DNA from: Sphingomonas rubra
GTDB taxonomy: Bacteria > Pseudomonadota > Alphaproteobacteria > Sphingomonadales > Sphingomonadaceae
Direction of reading: 5' to 3'
DNA: 64,000 nucleotides
NCBI RefSeq assembly: GCF_900115745.1
Contig: NZ_FOXP01000005.1
Span: 124,001 to 188,000, forward strand
The position numbers and the translations under genes are program-made. The notes beneath the pieces are model-generated. The model ran no database searches, was not told the DNA's origin, and saw only the letters and a list, made by a program, of their open reading frames with translations. Below, piece after piece: positions 45,365 to 55,379 of this stretch. Numbering within the stretch: position 1 is the first letter of the stretch; each line of letters begins with the position of its first letter.

Positions 45365-46606
45365 TTATAGGTCGATCAGGATGCGGGTCGGGTCCTCGAT
45401 CGCGTTCTTGAGCGCGACCAGGAAGGTCACCGCCTCACGACCGTCGATCAGGCGGTGGTCGTAGCTGAGCGCGAGATACATCATCGGGCGTACCACGACC
45501 TGACCGTTCACCACCACCGGCCGATCCTCGATGCGGTGCAGGCCGAGCACCGCCGACTGCGGCGGGTTGATGATCGGCGTCGACATCAGCGACCCGAACA
45601 CGCCGCCGTTCGAGATGGTGAAGGTGCCGCCCTTCATCTCGTCCATCTTGAGCTCGCCCGACTTGGCGCGGCGGCCGAAGTCGCCGATCGTCTTCTCGAT
45701 ACCGGCGACGGACAGGTCCTGGGCGTCGCGGATGACCGGCACGACGAGGCCGTTGGGCGCGGAGACCGCGACGGAGATGTCGGCGTAGTCGTGGTAGACG
45801 ATCTCGTCACCCTCGATCGAGGCGTTGACCGAGGGAATGTCCTTCAAGGCCATCGTCGCGGCCTTCACGAAGAAGCCCATGAAGCCGAGGCGAACGCCGT
45901 GCTTCTTCTCGAACAGATCCTTGTACTTGGCGCGCGCCTCGATCACCGCGGTCATGTCGACGTCGTTGAACGTCGTCAGCATGGCGGCGGTGTTCTGCGC
46001 TTCCTTCAGGCGGCGCGCGATGGTCTGGCGCAGGCGCGTCATCTTGACGCGCTCTTCCTTGCGGCGGGCGGGGGCGGAGTCCGCGTCCGCCCGGCCGGCG
46101 GCGGCGCCGTCCGACGGCGCGTTCGCGGAGGCGGACGCGGCGGGTGCCTGAGGCTTGGCGCTAGCGGCGGCGGCGACGTCCTCCTTGGTCAGGCGGCCGT
46201 CCTTGCCGGTGCCCTTGATCGTTGCGGGGTCGACGCCGTGCTCCAGCACCGCGCGGCGGACCGACGGCGACAGTGCCGCCGCGGTGTCGCCCTGTGGCTC
46301 GTCCTTCGCAGGTGCCGCGCTCTCGGTCACGGCCGGCTGCGGCGCGTCCGTCTTCGCCGGGGCGCTGCCGCCCGCGTCGACGGTCGCGAGCATCGCGCCG
46401 ACCTGCACCGTGTCGCCGACCGCAACGGCGTGCTGCCCCATCACGCCCGCCACCGGGCTGGGCACCTCGACCGAGACCTTGTCGGTTTCCAGGCTGGCGA
46501 TCGGCTCGTCGGCGGCGACGGCGTCGCCCGGCTGCTTCAGCCACTCGCCGAGCGTCGCCTCGGTGATCGATTCGCCCAGTGTGGGGACCAGAACTTCGGT
46601 TGCCAT
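45365..46606 (-). CDS. sucB: 2-oxoglutarate dehydrogenase E2, dihydrolipoyl succinyltransferase
   Basis: The protein has 413 residues. It carries succinyl groups on a lipoyl arm and transfers them to CoA. The N-terminal lipoyl domain has the lipoylated Lys in [19 protein letters not shown], followed by an Ala/Pro linker and a peripheral subunit-binding domain ([29 protein letters not shown]). The catalytic domain ends with the active-site [19 protein letters not shown] 46606 (MATEVLVP) fits the family start. It is placed between sucA and lpdA. Confidence 0.96.
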   Translation of the reverse strand: MATEVLVPTLGESITEATLGEWLKQPGDAVAADEPIASLETDKVSVEVPSPVAGVMGQHAVAVGDTVQVGAMLATVDAGGSAPAKTDAPQPAVTESAAPAKDEPQGDTAAALSPSVRRAVLEHGVDPATIKGTGKDGRLTKEDVAAAASAKPQAPAASASANAPSDGAAAGRADADSAPARRKEERVKMTRLRQTIARRLKEAQNTAAMLTTFNDVDMTAVIEARAKYKDLFEKKHGVRLGFMGFFVKAATMALKDIPSVNASIEGDEIVYHDYADISVAVSAPNGLVVPVIRDAQDLSVAGIEKTIGDFGRRAKSGELKMDEMKGGTFTISNGGVFGSLMSTPIINPPQSAVLGLHRIEDRPVVVNGQVVVRPMMYLALSYDHRLIDGREAVTFLVALKNAIEDPTRILIDL

Positions 46607-46620
46607 CTTCTCTGCCCTCG

Positions 46621-46721
46621 TACCCCGGCGAAGGCCGGGGCCCAGTTGCGGAACGATCATGATCGATCGTTGCGCGTGATTACTACCATTCTCCCGACTG
46701 GACCCCGGCCTTCGCCGGGGA
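46621..46721. repeat. REP-like inverted pair between sucA and sucB
   Basis: Family B arms TACCCCGGCGAAGGCCGGGG+CCCAG and CTGGACCCCGGCCTTCGCCG+GGG are inverted about 55 bp apart. The central spacer contains a further ATGATCGATCGTT-type palindrome. Only about 14 bases separate it from the sucB start. Confidence 0.9.
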
Positions 46722-46734
46722 ACAGCCGCTCATG

Positions 46735-49701
46735 TCAGCTGCCCGCCTTGCCGCCCTTCTGGTCGGATTCGCGGGTCCGGCGTACTTCCTCGCGCACCGA
46801 ATGGCCGAGCGCGTCGGCGACCAGCGCGCCCTGCTCCAGCTGGTGGCGCTTCATCAGGCCGGTGGCGGGCGACGCGGCGGCGGCGCGGCCGGCGTAGCGG
46901 GCACGCGACACGCCCGCCTTCGCCTGCCCCAGCGCTTCCTCGATCAGCGGCTCGACGAAGAACCAATAACCCTGGTTCTTCGGCTCCTCCTGCGCCCAGA
47001 CGACATCCTGGAGGTTCGGCATGCGCGCGATGCGTTGGGTCAGCGGCTCGCCCGGGAAGGGGTAGAGCTGCTCGATCCGGACGATCTGGGTGCCCCCATC
47101 CACCTTCGGGTCACCCGCCGCGTCGCGCGCCTCGATCAGGTCGTAGGCGACCTTGCCGGTGCACAGCACCAGCCGCGTCGTCGCCTCGTCGGCGGCGCCG
47201 TTGGTGTCGGACAGGATGCGCTGGAAGTGCGTCTCGCCCTGGAAGTCGGCTGCCTGGCTGACCGCCAGCTTGTGCCGGAGCAGCGACTTGGGCGTCATCA
47301 CGATCAGCGGCTTGCGGAACGACCGGTGCATCTGCCGGCGCAGCAGGTGGAAGTAATTGGCCGGCGTGGTGCAGTTGGCGACCTGCATGTTGTCGCCCGC
47401 GCACAATTGCAGGAACCGCTCCGGCCGTGCCGACGAATGCTCCGGCCCCTGCCCCTCGTAACCGTGCGGCAGCAGCATGACCAAGCCATTAGCGCGCAGC
47501 CACTTGGCTTCGCCCGATGCGATGAACTGGTCGATCATGATCTGCGCGCCGTTGACGAAATCGCCGAACTGCGCCTCCCACATGACCAGCGTCTTGGGAT
47601 CGGCGAGCGCGTAGCCGTATTCGAAGCCGAGCACGCCGTACTCCGACAAGGGCGAGTCGAGCACCTCGAAGCGGCCATGCTCGCTGGTGGAGAGCGGCAC
47701 GTATTTGTGCTCGTCGGTCTGGTCGACCCATACCGCGTGACGCTGCGAGAAGGTGCCGCGGCCCGAATCCTGGCCCGACAGGCGAACGCCGTACCCTTCC
47801 GACAACAGCGAGCCGAAGGCCAGTGCCTCGCCGGTCGCCCAGTCGAAATTGCCACCGCCGGCGAACATCTGGCGCTTGGCGTCGAGCACGCGGGCGAGCG
47901 TCTTGTGCACCGACAGATGGTCCGGAACCGTCGTCAGCGTGCGGCCGAGCGCGTCGAACAACTTGGGCGCGATACCGGTCTCGGCGGTGCGGCGCGCGGC
48001 CTCGCCCTCGGTCGGGGCGCTGAGACCGGTCCAGCGGCCGGCGAACCAGTCGGCCTTGTTGGGCTTGTACGACGCCCCCGCCTCGAACTCGCCTTCCAGC
48101 CGCGTCACATACTGGTGGACGTTGTCGTCGAGCCAATTCTGGTCGACCACGCCCTCGGCGGCGAGGCGCTTGGCGTAGATCGCGCTGACCGGCGGGTGAT
48201 CCTTGATCGCCTTGTACATCAGCGGCTGGGTGAAGCCCGGCTCGTCGCCCTCGTTATGGCCGAAGCGGCGATAGCACCACATGTCGATGACGATGTCGCG
48301 GTGGAACTTCTGGCGGAACTCGATCGCCATCTTGGTGGCGAAGGTCACCGCCTCCGGATCGTCGCCGTTGACGTGGAACACCGGCGCCTGCACGCCCTTC
48401 GCCACGTCCGACGGATAGGGCGACGAGCGCGCGAACTGCGGGCTGGTGGTGAAGCCGACCTGGTTGTTGATGATGAAGTGGACGCAGCCGCCGGTATTGT
48501 AGCCGCGGATGCCGGAGAAGCCGAGGCATTCCCACACGATCCCCTGGCCCGCGAAGGCGGCGTCGCCGTGGATCAGCACGGGCAGGCCGCGGCTGTGGTC
48601 CTTGAGGTCGCTGGCGATCGTCTGGATCGCGCGCACCTTGCCGAGCACGACCGGATCGGCCGCCTCCAGGTGCGACGGGTTGGCGACCAGCGACATATGC
48701 ACGTGATGGCCGTCGAACTCGCGATCGGACGAGGTGCCGAGATGGTATTTGACGTCGCCCGAGCCGCCGATCTCGTCGGGGTTGGCCGAGCCGCCCGCGA
48801 ATTCGTGGAAGATCACGCGCAGCGGCTTGCCCATCACGTTGGCGAGCACGTTGAGCCGGCCGCGATGCGCCATGCCGAAGACGATCTCGTTGACGCCCAT
48901 CGCGCCGCCATACTTGATGACCGACTCGAGCGCGGGGATCATCGACTCGCCGCCGTCCAGGCCGAAGCGCTTGGTGCCGACATATTTGCGGCCCAGGAAC
49001 TTCTCCCACTGCTCGGCCTCGACGACCTTGTTCAGGATCGCCTTCTTGCCGTCGGCGGTGAACTCGATCGCCTTGTCCTGGCCCTCCATCCGCTCCTGGA
49101 GGAAGCGGCGCTCCTCCACGTCGACGATGTGCATGTATTCGAGGCCGACATTGCCGCAATAATTGCGGCGCAGCGTGTCGACGAGCTGGCGAATCGTCGC
49201 CCACTCATACCCCATCGTGCCGCCGAGATAGACGGGGCGATCGATGTCGGCGTCGGTGAAGCCGTAATATTCGGTGCGCAGATCCTCGGGCATCTCGCGC
49301 CGGGCAAGGCCGAGCGGGTCGAGGTTGGCGGCGAGGTGGCCACGCACCCGGTAGGTGCGGATCAGCAGTTGCGCGCGGATCGCGTCGGAGGCCGCACGGA
49401 CGACGTCCGCCTCACTCGCGGCGGGGGCGGCGGGGGGCGCGGGCTTGCCCTTGGCGGGCTTGGGCGCGGGCTCCATCTGCGTCGGGTCGAGCCCGGCGGT
49501 GAGGTCGTCGGTGGAGGTCAGCGGCCAGCGGTCGCTCTCCCAGCTCGGCCCCTGCGGCCCTGCTTCGAGGCCCTGGAAGAAGCTCTGCCACGCCGGCTCC
49601 ACGGAGCCGGGCGAGGTCTGGTACTTGGCGTACAGCGCCTCGATGAACGCCGGGCTGACGCCGCCGGCGATGTCGCTGAAATCCTGGCCTTCGTAGCCCA
49701 T
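46735..49701 (-). CDS. sucA: 2-oxoglutarate dehydrogenase E1
   Basis: The protein has 988 residues. It decarboxylates 2-oxoglutarate with thiamine diphosphate and passes the succinyl group to SucB. An N-terminal SucB-binding segment (FIEALYAKYQTSPGSVEPAW) is followed by an Ala/Pro-rich low-complexity stretch (about 75-100). The ThDP/Mg site is GDAAFAGQGIVWE with NNQVGFTT. The E1 beta-like part contains HGYEGQGPEHSSARPERFLQ. The C-terminal VVWAQEEPKNQGYWFF is typical. ATG 49701 has GGAGGTGA upstream. Confidence 0.96.
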   Translation of the reverse strand: MGYEGQDFSDIAGGVSPAFIEALYAKYQTSPGSVEPAWQSFFQGLEAGPQGPSWESDRWPLTSTDDLTAGLDPTQMEPAPKPAKGKPAPPAAPAASEADVVRAASDAIRAQLLIRTYRVRGHLAANLDPLGLARREMPEDLRTEYYGFTDADIDRPVYLGGTMGYEWATIRQLVDTLRRNYCGNVGLEYMHIVDVEERRFLQERMEGQDKAIEFTADGKKAILNKVVEAEQWEKFLGRKYVGTKRFGLDGGESMIPALESVIKYGGAMGVNEIVFGMAHRGRLNVLANVMGKPLRVIFHEFAGGSANPDEIGGSGDVKYHLGTSSDREFDGHHVHMSLVANPSHLEAADPVVLGKVRAIQTIASDLKDHSRGLPVLIHGDAAFAGQGIVWECLGFSGIRGYNTGGCVHFIINNQVGFTTSPQFARSSPYPSDVAKGVQAPVFHVNGDDPEAVTFATKMAIEFRQKFHRDIVIDMWCYRRFGHNEGDEPGFTQPLMYKAIKDHPPVSAIYAKRLAAEGVVDQNWLDDNVHQYVTRLEGEFEAGASYKPNKADWFAGRWTGLSAPTEGEAARRTAETGIAPKLFDALGRTLTTVPDHLSVHKTLARVLDAKRQMFAGGGNFDWATGEALAFGSLLSEGYGVRLSGQDSGRGTFSQRHAVWVDQTDEHKYVPLSTSEHGRFEVLDSPLSEYGVLGFEYGYALADPKTLVMWEAQFGDFVNGAQIMIDQFIASGEAKWLRANGLVMLLPHGYEGQGPEHSSARPERFLQLCAGDNMQVANCTTPANYFHLLRRQMHRSFRKPLIVMTPKSLLRHKLAVSQAADFQGETHFQRILSDTNGAADEATTRLVLCTGKVAYDLIEARDAAGDPKVDGGTQIVRIEQLYPFPGEPLTQRIARMPNLQDVVWAQEEPKNQGYWFFVEPLIEEALGQAKAGVSRARYAGRAAAASPATGLMKRHQLEQGALVADALGHSVREEVRRTRESDQKGGKAGS

Positions 49702-49718
49702 CGTATCACCTCCGCCAC

Positions 49719-49785
49719 CACCCCGGCAAAGGCCGGGGTCCAGCATCGGGCCGCTCGCAACCGGACCCCGGCCTTTGCCGGGGCG
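49719..49785. repeat. REP-like inverted pair between sucD and sucA
   Basis: Family B arms ACCCCGGCAAAGGCCGGGGT and ACCCCGGCCTTTGCCGGGGC are inverted with a short connector of about 27 bp, the most compact pair here. It is 9 bp after the sucD stop and 17 bp before the sucA start. Confidence 0.9.
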
Positions 49786-49793
49786 GTTGGAGA

Positions 49794-50678
49794 TCAGCCC
49801 TTCAGAACTTCCAGCAGCGTCGAGCCGAGCTCGCTCGGGCTCGCCGCGACCTTGATGCCGGCGGCTTCCATCGCCGCGATCTTGTCCTCGGCGCCGCCCT
49901 GGCCGCCCGACACGATCGCGCCGGCATGGCCCATGCGGCGGCCCGGGGGCGCGGTGCGCCCGGCGATGAAGCCCGCCATCGGCTTGGAACGCCCGCGCTT
50001 CGCCTCGTCGCGAAGGAACTGCGCCGCCTCTTCCTCGGCCGAGCCGCCGATCTCGCCGATCATGATGATCGACTGGGTCGCGTCGTCGGCCAGGAACAGC
50101 TCGAGCACGTCGATGAAGTTGGTGCCGTTGACCGGATCGCCGCCGATGCCGACCGCGGTGGTCTGGCCGAGCCCGGCGTTGGAGGTCTGGAACACCGCCT
50201 CGTAGGTCAGCGTGCCCGAGCGCGAGACCACGCCGACCGAGCCCTGCTTGAAGATCGAGCCGGGCATGATGCCGATCTTGCACTGGCCGGGCGTCAGCAC
50301 GCCGGGGCAGTTGGGGCCGATCAGCCGCGACTTGGAGCCCGACAGCGCGCGCTTGACCTTGACCATGTCGAGCACCGGAATGCCCTCCGTGATCGTGACG
50401 ATCAGCGGGATCTCGGCGTCGATCGCCTCCAGGATCGAGTCGGCGGCGAACGGCGGCGGCACGTAGATGACGCTCGCGTCGGCACCGGTCTTCGACTTGG
50501 CCTCGGCGACGGTGTTGAAGACGGGCAAGCCGAGATGCTCGGTGCCGCCCTTGCCCGGCGTGACGCCGCCGACCATCTGCGTGCCGTATTCCAGCGCCGC
50601 CTTGGTGTGGAAGCTGCCGGTCTCGCCGGTCATGCCCTGGGTGATGACCTTGGTGTTCCGGTCGACGAGGATGCTCAT
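49794..50678 (-). CDS. sucD: Succinyl-CoA synthetase (ligase) alpha subunit
   Basis: The protein has 294 residues. With SucC it converts succinyl-CoA to succinate, conserving energy as ATP or GTP. The CoA-binding Rossmann segment is [20 protein letters not shown], and the phospho-histidine loop carries the catalytic His in [31 protein letters not shown] is the signature. The beta-subunit gene sucC is expected next to sucD but is not in this cluster; a GIY-YIG gene occupies the site. Confidence 0.95.
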   Translation of the reverse strand: MSILVDRNTKVITQGMTGETGSFHTKAALEYGTQMVGGVTPGKGGTEHLGLPVFNTVAEAKSKTGADASVIYVPPPFAADSILEAIDAEIPLIVTITEGIPVLDMVKVKRALSGSKSRLIGPNCPGVLTPGQCKIGIMPGSIFKQGSVGVVSRSGTLTYEAVFQTSNAGLGQTTAVGIGGDPVNGTNFIDVLELFLADDATQSIIMIGEIGGSAEEEAAQFLRDEAKRGRSKPMAGFIAGRTAPPGRRMGHAGAIVSGGQGGAEDKIAAMEAAGIKVAASPSELGSTLLEVLKG

Positions 50679-50696
50679 TGGTTCTCCGTTCTTGAA

Positions 50697-50723
50697 CCAC
50701 CCCGGCGAAGGCCGGGGTCTAGT
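50697..50723. repeat. Lone REP arm (left), partner at 51044
   Basis: CCACCCCGGCGAAGGCCGGG+GTC is a family B left arm, followed by AGTCGGGAAACGATCATGG as in the intact pair at 46621. Its inverted partner lies 320 bp away, on the other side of the GIY-YIG gene. Confidence 0.85.
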
Positions 50724-50733
50724 CGGGAAACGA

Positions 50734-51030
50734 TCATGGCTGCGCGATCCGGTCGTAAAGGTCTTCCCAATCGGGATTGAGCCCTTCGATCTCCCGCACC
50801 TTCCAGCTTCGCTTCCACTCCTTCATCTGCAGCTCGCGCTGCCGTGCGGCTTCCCAGCTACCGAGTACCTCGTACCACACGAGGGCCTTGCAGCCGTACT
50901 TCTTTGTGAACCCGGAGACGACGCCGTTGCGATGTTCCCACGCGCGTTTCGCCAGATTCCCCGTCGAGCCGAGATACAGCGTACCGTTCCTGCCGCTCGC
51001 CATCATGTAGACGCAGGCCTGTTCGCTCAC
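50734..51030 (-). CDS. GIY-YIG domain protein inside a split REP pair
   Basis: The protein has 98 residues, a stand-alone GIY-YIG nuclease domain of the UPF0213/YhbQ type. The motif reads [20 protein letters not shown] (Y-M-M in place of GIY, L-Y-L-G for YIG), with the catalytic-type Arg in [11 protein letters not shown], and the Glu and Asn region following ([20 protein letters not shown]). The start is a GTG at 51030. The gene is bracketed exactly by two REP arms (50697, 51044) and sits where sucC is expected between mdh and sucD. It may belong to the repeat rather than to the operon. Biochemical activity is unknown. Confidence 0.85.
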   Translation of the reverse strand: MSEQACVYMMASGRNGTLYLGSTGNLAKRAWEHRNGVVSGFTKKYGCKALVWYEVLGSWEAARQRELQMKEWKRSWKVREIEGLNPDWEDLYDRIAQP

Positions 51031-51043
51031 TCGCAGGCACTCC

Positions 51044-51073
51044 GCTACTGGGCCCCGGCCTTCGCCGGGGTGG
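51044..51073. repeat. Lone REP arm (right), partner at 50697
   Basis: CTGGGCCCCGGCCTTCGCCG+GGGTGG is the inverted partner arm of the one at 50697, immediately after mdh (stop at 51077) and 14 bp upstream of the GIY-YIG start. Confidence 0.85.
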
Positions 51074-51076
51074 TAT

Positions 51077-52117
<1,041 letters not shown>

Positions 52118-52142
52118 TTAATGATATTGTTTCGCAGCATCA

Positions 52143-53231
52143 TTAGGCAGCGCCATGGCCTTCGCACAGGTAATCGTCGGCGCGCATCTCCTCCAGGCGC
52201 GACACGGTGCGCTGGAATTCGAAGCGACCGTCGCCAGCGGGGTAAAGCTGGTCGGGCGGCGCATCGGCGGCGGCGAGGAGCTTTACCTTGTGCTCGTAGA
52301 GGGCGTCGATCAGCGACACGAAGCGCGCCGCCTCGTTGCGGTTCTCGGGGCCGAGCCGGGGAATGCCGACGAGTATCACCGTGTGAAAACGTCGGGCGAC
52401 GGCGAGATAGTCGGCCGCCCCCCTCGCCTCGCCGCACAGCTTTCTGAAGGAGAAGACGGCGACGCCTTTGAGCGCCTTGGGCACGTGAAGCGTGCGGCCC
52501 TGGACCGTCAGATCCTCCGAGGGGATCGGCTCGGTCACCTCATGGTCGGTGAGGCGGAAGAAGGCGGCGGAGAGGTTTGCAGTGGCGGCAGGGCCGTTGG
52601 GGACGAGCCAGGTGTCCTGGCTGCCGAGACGGTCGCGGCGATAGTCGACGGGGCCGTTCAGGGCGAGCACGTCGAGACGGCTCTCGACCAGGGCGATAAA
52701 TGGCAGGAAATGCTCGCGATTAAGCCCGTTCTTGTAGAGATCGCGCGGCGGGCGGTTGGACGTGGTGACGATCGTCGTACCGCCCTCGATCAGCGCGGTG
52801 AACAGCCGCGACAGGATCATCGCGTCCGGGCTGTTGGTCACCATCATCTCGTCGAACGCCAGGAACCGGGTCTCGCCGGCGATCGCGGCGGCCACGACCG
52901 GGACGGGATCGGGCGTGCGGCGCTGCCGCTCGGTGCCGAGGCGGGCGTGGACCTCCAACATGAACTCGGCGAAGTGGACGCGGCGTTTGCGGTCGATGGC
53001 GACGTGGTCGTAGACGAGATCCATCAGCATCGACTTGCCGCGGCCGACATCGCCCCACAGGTAGACGCCGCGCGCCGGCACCGGGCGTCGGCGGAAGAAG
53101 CCGGTGGTATGCGGGTGCTCCAGTTCGGCCGCGAGCGCGTCGAGGCGGCGGGCGGCGGCGGCCTGCTCGGGATCGGGGCGCAGTTCGCCGGCGGCGACGA
53201 GCGCGTCGTAGGCGGCGAGGACGGTGCTCAC
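52143..53231 (-). CDS. zapE: Cell division protein ZapE / AFG1-like ATPase
   Basis: The protein has 362 residues of the AFG1/ZapE AAA-type ATPase family; E. coli ZapE destabilises FtsZ polymers at constriction, and mitochondrial AFG1 handles respiratory proteins. Walker A is GVYLWGDVGRGKSMLMD, Walker B LAFDEMMVTNSPDAMI, and RLFTALIEGGTTIVTTSNRP is the sensor-1 region. The start is a GTG at 53231. It lies between mdh and a thioesterase gene on the same strand; the mdh-zapE gap is 104 bp. Confidence 0.92.
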   Translation of the reverse strand: MSTVLAAYDALVAAGELRPDPEQAAAARRLDALAAELEHPHTTGFFRRRPVPARGVYLWGDVGRGKSMLMDLVYDHVAIDRKRRVHFAEFMLEVHARLGTERQRRTPDPVPVVAAAIAGETRFLAFDEMMVTNSPDAMILSRLFTALIEGGTTIVTTSNRPPRDLYKNGLNREHFLPFIALVESRLDVLALNGPVDYRRDRLGSQDTWLVPNGPAATANLSAAFFRLTDHEVTEPIPSEDLTVQGRTLHVPKALKGVAVFSFRKLCGEARGAADYLAVARRFHTVILVGIPRLGPENRNEAARFVSLIDALYEHKVKLLAAADAPPDQLYPAGDGRFEFQRTVSRLEEMRADDYLCEGHGAA

Positions 53232-53239
53232 CTTCTTTT

Positions 53240-53343
53240 CACCCCGGCGCAGGCCGGGGCCCAGGTGGAAGCGGGTCGGAAAAGAGGCGTAGCGATCGCC
53301 AACTCAGGCCTTCCCAGCTGGGCCCCGGCCTTCGCCGGGGTGG
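53240..53343. repeat. REP-like inverted pair overlapping the thioesterase 3' end
   Basis: Family B arms ACCCCGGCGCAGGCCGGGGC and GGGCCCCGGCCTTCGCCGGG+GT are inverted. The right arm lies inside the coding end of the thioesterase gene, where it is translated as the last ~13 residues. The left arm ends about 10 bp from the zapE start. Confidence 0.9.
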
Positions 53344-53795
53344 AGCGTCGGGGGCGAGGGCTTGCGGATCGTCGCGGAGAAGGCGGCGACCTTGGCGCGC
53401 TCCTCGCCCTGGACCACCAGGCCGCGCAGGAAGAGGAGGCGGCCGGTCTCGCGCAGCACCTCGACCTCCGCCTCCAGCGGCTCGTCGATGCGGCCCTCGC
53501 CGATGAACTGGGTGTCCAGGCCGAGCGTCACCGCGGTGCCGGCGGTGACCAGGCCGAAGCCGCGCGCGGCGGCGAACAGCGCTACGTCGATGAAGGCGAG
53601 CGTGACGCCGCCGTGGACGCGGTCGCGGACGTTTGAGTGCTGATGCCGCGGAGTCAGGCGCACGCGCGCGACGTCGACGTCGACGCGGTAGCTGATCGGG
53701 CCGAGCAGCGAGTTGAAGCGGGTCGGGTCGGTGGGGTGCCAGTAACGCCAGCCGGGCTGGCCGGGCACCTCCTCCTCGGTGAAGGGGTCGGTCAT
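53304..53795 (-). CDS. PaaI-like hotdog thioesterase with a REP-encoded C-terminus
   Basis: The protein has 163 residues. It is predicted to hydrolyse acyl-CoA thioesters. The hotdog signature VHGGVTLAFIDVALFAAA contains the catalytic Asp-type position, with LDTQFIGEGRIDEPLEAEVE after it. The core ends near KVAAFSATIRKP; the remaining residues, SPPTLHPGEGRGPAGKA, are read from a REP arm (compare HPGEGRG in other REP translations), so the original stop has probably been lost. Substrate is unknown. It lies between sdhB and zapE. Confidence 0.83.
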   Translation of the reverse strand: MTDPFTEEEVPGQPGWRYWHPTDPTRFNSLLGPISYRVDVDVARVRLTPRHQHSNVRDRVHGGVTLAFIDVALFAAARGFGLVTAGTAVTLGLDTQFIGEGRIDEPLEAEVEVLRETGRLLFLRGLVVQGEERAKVAAFSATIRKPSPPTLHPGEGRGPAGKA

Positions 53796-53820
53796 GCGAT
53801 AGGCGCTCGTGGTTCGTGCA

Positions 53821-53924
53821 GTAGCGACGTGGCAAAGCCACGCCGTCGGTCCTCGCTGGTGCGAGGCCGGCCGAGGTCGGACCCGCGACGCGGATCAGCG
53901 AACGCTGATCCGCTGGCCCGACCT
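53821..53924. terminator. Hairpin cluster downstream of sdhB
   Basis: Several hairpins lie in about 100 bp: GTGGC-AAA-GCCAC near 53829, CCTCGC-TGGT-GCGAGG (53851-53866), and the main one GCGGATCAGCG-AA-CGCTGATCCGC (53890-53913), perfect over 11 bp and enclosed by AGGTCGG/CCGACCT (53874-53924). The outer arm touches the sdhB stop. It probably terminates or protects the sdhB mRNA. Confidence 0.7.
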
Positions 53925-54715
53925 CAGACGATCCGCTCGGCTTCCATCTTCTTGATCTCGGCGATCGCCTTGGCGGGGTTGAGGCCCTTGGGACAGACGT
54001 TCGCGCAGTTCATGATCGTGTGGCAGCGATAGAGGCGGAACGGGTCCTCCAGCTCGTCGAGCCGCTCGCCCGTCATCTCGTCGCGGCTGTCGGCGAGCCA
54101 GCGATAGGCCTGGAGCAGGATCGCCGGGCCCAGGAACTTGTCGCTGTTCCACCAGTAGCTGGGGCAGGAGGTCGAGCAGCAGGCGCACAGGATGCACTCG
54201 TAGAGGCCGTCGAGCTTGTTGCGGTCGTCGGGCGACTGGAGCCGCTCCTTGCCCGATGGCGGCGGCGATACCGTCTGCAGCCACGGCTTGATCGAGCTGT
54301 ACTGCGCGTAGAAATGGGTGAAGTCGGGGACGAGGTCCTTGACCACGTCCATGTGCGGCAGCGGCGTGATCCGCACCTCGCCCTTCACGTCCTCGATCGC
54401 GGTGGTGCAGGCGAGGCCGTTGCGGCCGTCGATGTTCATCGAGCACGACCCGCAGATCCCCTCGCGGCACGAGCGGCGGAAGGTGAGCGACGAATCCTGC
54501 TCCGACTTCATCTTGATGAGCGCGTCGAGCACCATCGGCCCGGTCTCGTCCAGGTTCAGCTCGAACGTGTCGTAGCGCGGGTTCTCACCGCTGTCGGGAT
54601 CGTAGCGATAGACCTTGAACTTGCGCATCCGGCCCTTCTCCGCCGAGGCGGTGGGCGCGGGATGGTGGATGCCCTTCCCGATCTTGCTGTTCTTGGGGAG
54701 CGCGAATTCGGCCAT
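53924..54715 (-). CDS. sdhB: Succinate dehydrogenase iron-sulfur subunit
   Basis: The protein has 263 residues. It relays electrons from SdhA flavin to ubiquinone. All cluster cysteines are present: CREGICGSC plus GRNGLAC for [2Fe-2S], [11 protein letters not shown] and [14 protein letters not shown] for [4Fe-4S] and [3Fe-4S]. ATG 54715 is preceded by GAGGAGG at a distance. Unlike the usual sdhCDAB order, sdhB is separated from sdhA (58494) by about 3.8 kb containing unrelated genes, including one on the opposite strand. Confidence 0.96.
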   Translation of the reverse strand: MAEFALPKNSKIGKGIHHPAPTASAEKGRMRKFKVYRYDPDSGENPRYDTFELNLDETGPMVLDALIKMKSEQDSSLTFRRSCREGICGSCSMNIDGRNGLACTTAIEDVKGEVRITPLPHMDVVKDLVPDFTHFYAQYSSIKPWLQTVSPPPSGKERLQSPDDRNKLDGLYECILCACCSTSCPSYWWNSDKFLGPAILLQAYRWLADSRDEMTGERLDELEDPFRLYRCHTIMNCANVCPKGLNPAKAIAEIKKMEAERIV

Positions 54716-54797
54716 GGGGGTTTCCGACGAGGAGGTTTGCCGTTCCGGCTAGGCCCGTCGTCGCCGCGACGCAACCCTTGCGCCGCGCCGACGCAAC

Positions 54798-55379
54798 TCA
54801 GATCACGTCGAGGACGAGTCCCAGCTCCTTGGCCTCCTGCGCCTCGATGTACCAGTTGGAGGGTGCCTTCTGGATCAGGTCGTCCAGCTTGACCTGCGTG
54901 CCCTTCACCAAGTCGGCGAACCCCTCGTTCTGGATGCGGATCGAATCCTCGATCTCGTTGAGCTTGGCTTCCAGCTTGTATCGGAGCGTGTTGAGCGGAC
55001 CGTCCAGCTCGACGGTGGCGTTCATCTTGCGCTCGTGGATCATCAGCCGGCTTTCCTTGGTCAGGAAGCGGCTATGCGCGGGAAAGGCCGACATGAAGGT
55101 GGCGCCGGCCGAGTAAACCGCGACCTTGCCCAGGAACAGCGTCTCGCGGCCGGTATATTCGCGCAACAGGCGGATCGAATCGCCCATCGCGCGCGCCATC
55201 TCCGGATCGCCGCCGAGCGTGGTCAGCGACACCACCAGCGGCCCCTCGGTCGAGGCGTTCTGGAGCTGGGCGGTGAAATTGGCGTACATCAGCCCGTCGA
55301 CCGGCCCGTGCAGCTGGATATGAGGCTGGGCGAGCAGCGGATAGTTGCGGGCGTTGCTGACGGGGGAGGTGTCGGTCAT
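54798..55379 (-). CDS. ClpP-like serine protease homologue
   Basis: The protein has 193 residues of the ClpP/crotonase fold. The catalytic Ser is probable in VYSAGATFMSAF (aligned with QAASMGAFLL of ClpP), and the His in SRLMIHERKMNA (ClpP: SRVMIHQP). The oxyanion-type GGD is in TTLGGDPEMA. It is not the housekeeping ClpP: the N-terminus lacks the axial-loop sequence, and no clpX is near. It fits the short ClpP-like group seen in some proteobacteria. ATG 55379 overlaps (ATGA) the stop of a damaged upstream frame. It lies downstream of no obvious promoter. Confidence 0.8.
   Translation of the reverse strand: MTDTSPVSNARNYPLLAQPHIQLHGPVDGLMYANFTAQLQNASTEGPLVVSLTTLGGDPEMARAMGDSIRLLREYTGRETLFLGKVAVYSAGATFMSAFPAHSRFLTKESRLMIHERKMNATVELDGPLNTLRYKLEAKLNEIEDSIRIQNEGFADLVKGTQVKLDDLIQKAPSNWYIEAQEAKELGLVLDVI

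Noticed and set aside
46732..50205. Long plus-strand frame opposite sucA and sucD
   Set aside because: Same kind of shadow: Arg/Asp/His-rich, no family similarity, fully covered by the real sucA and sucD genes.
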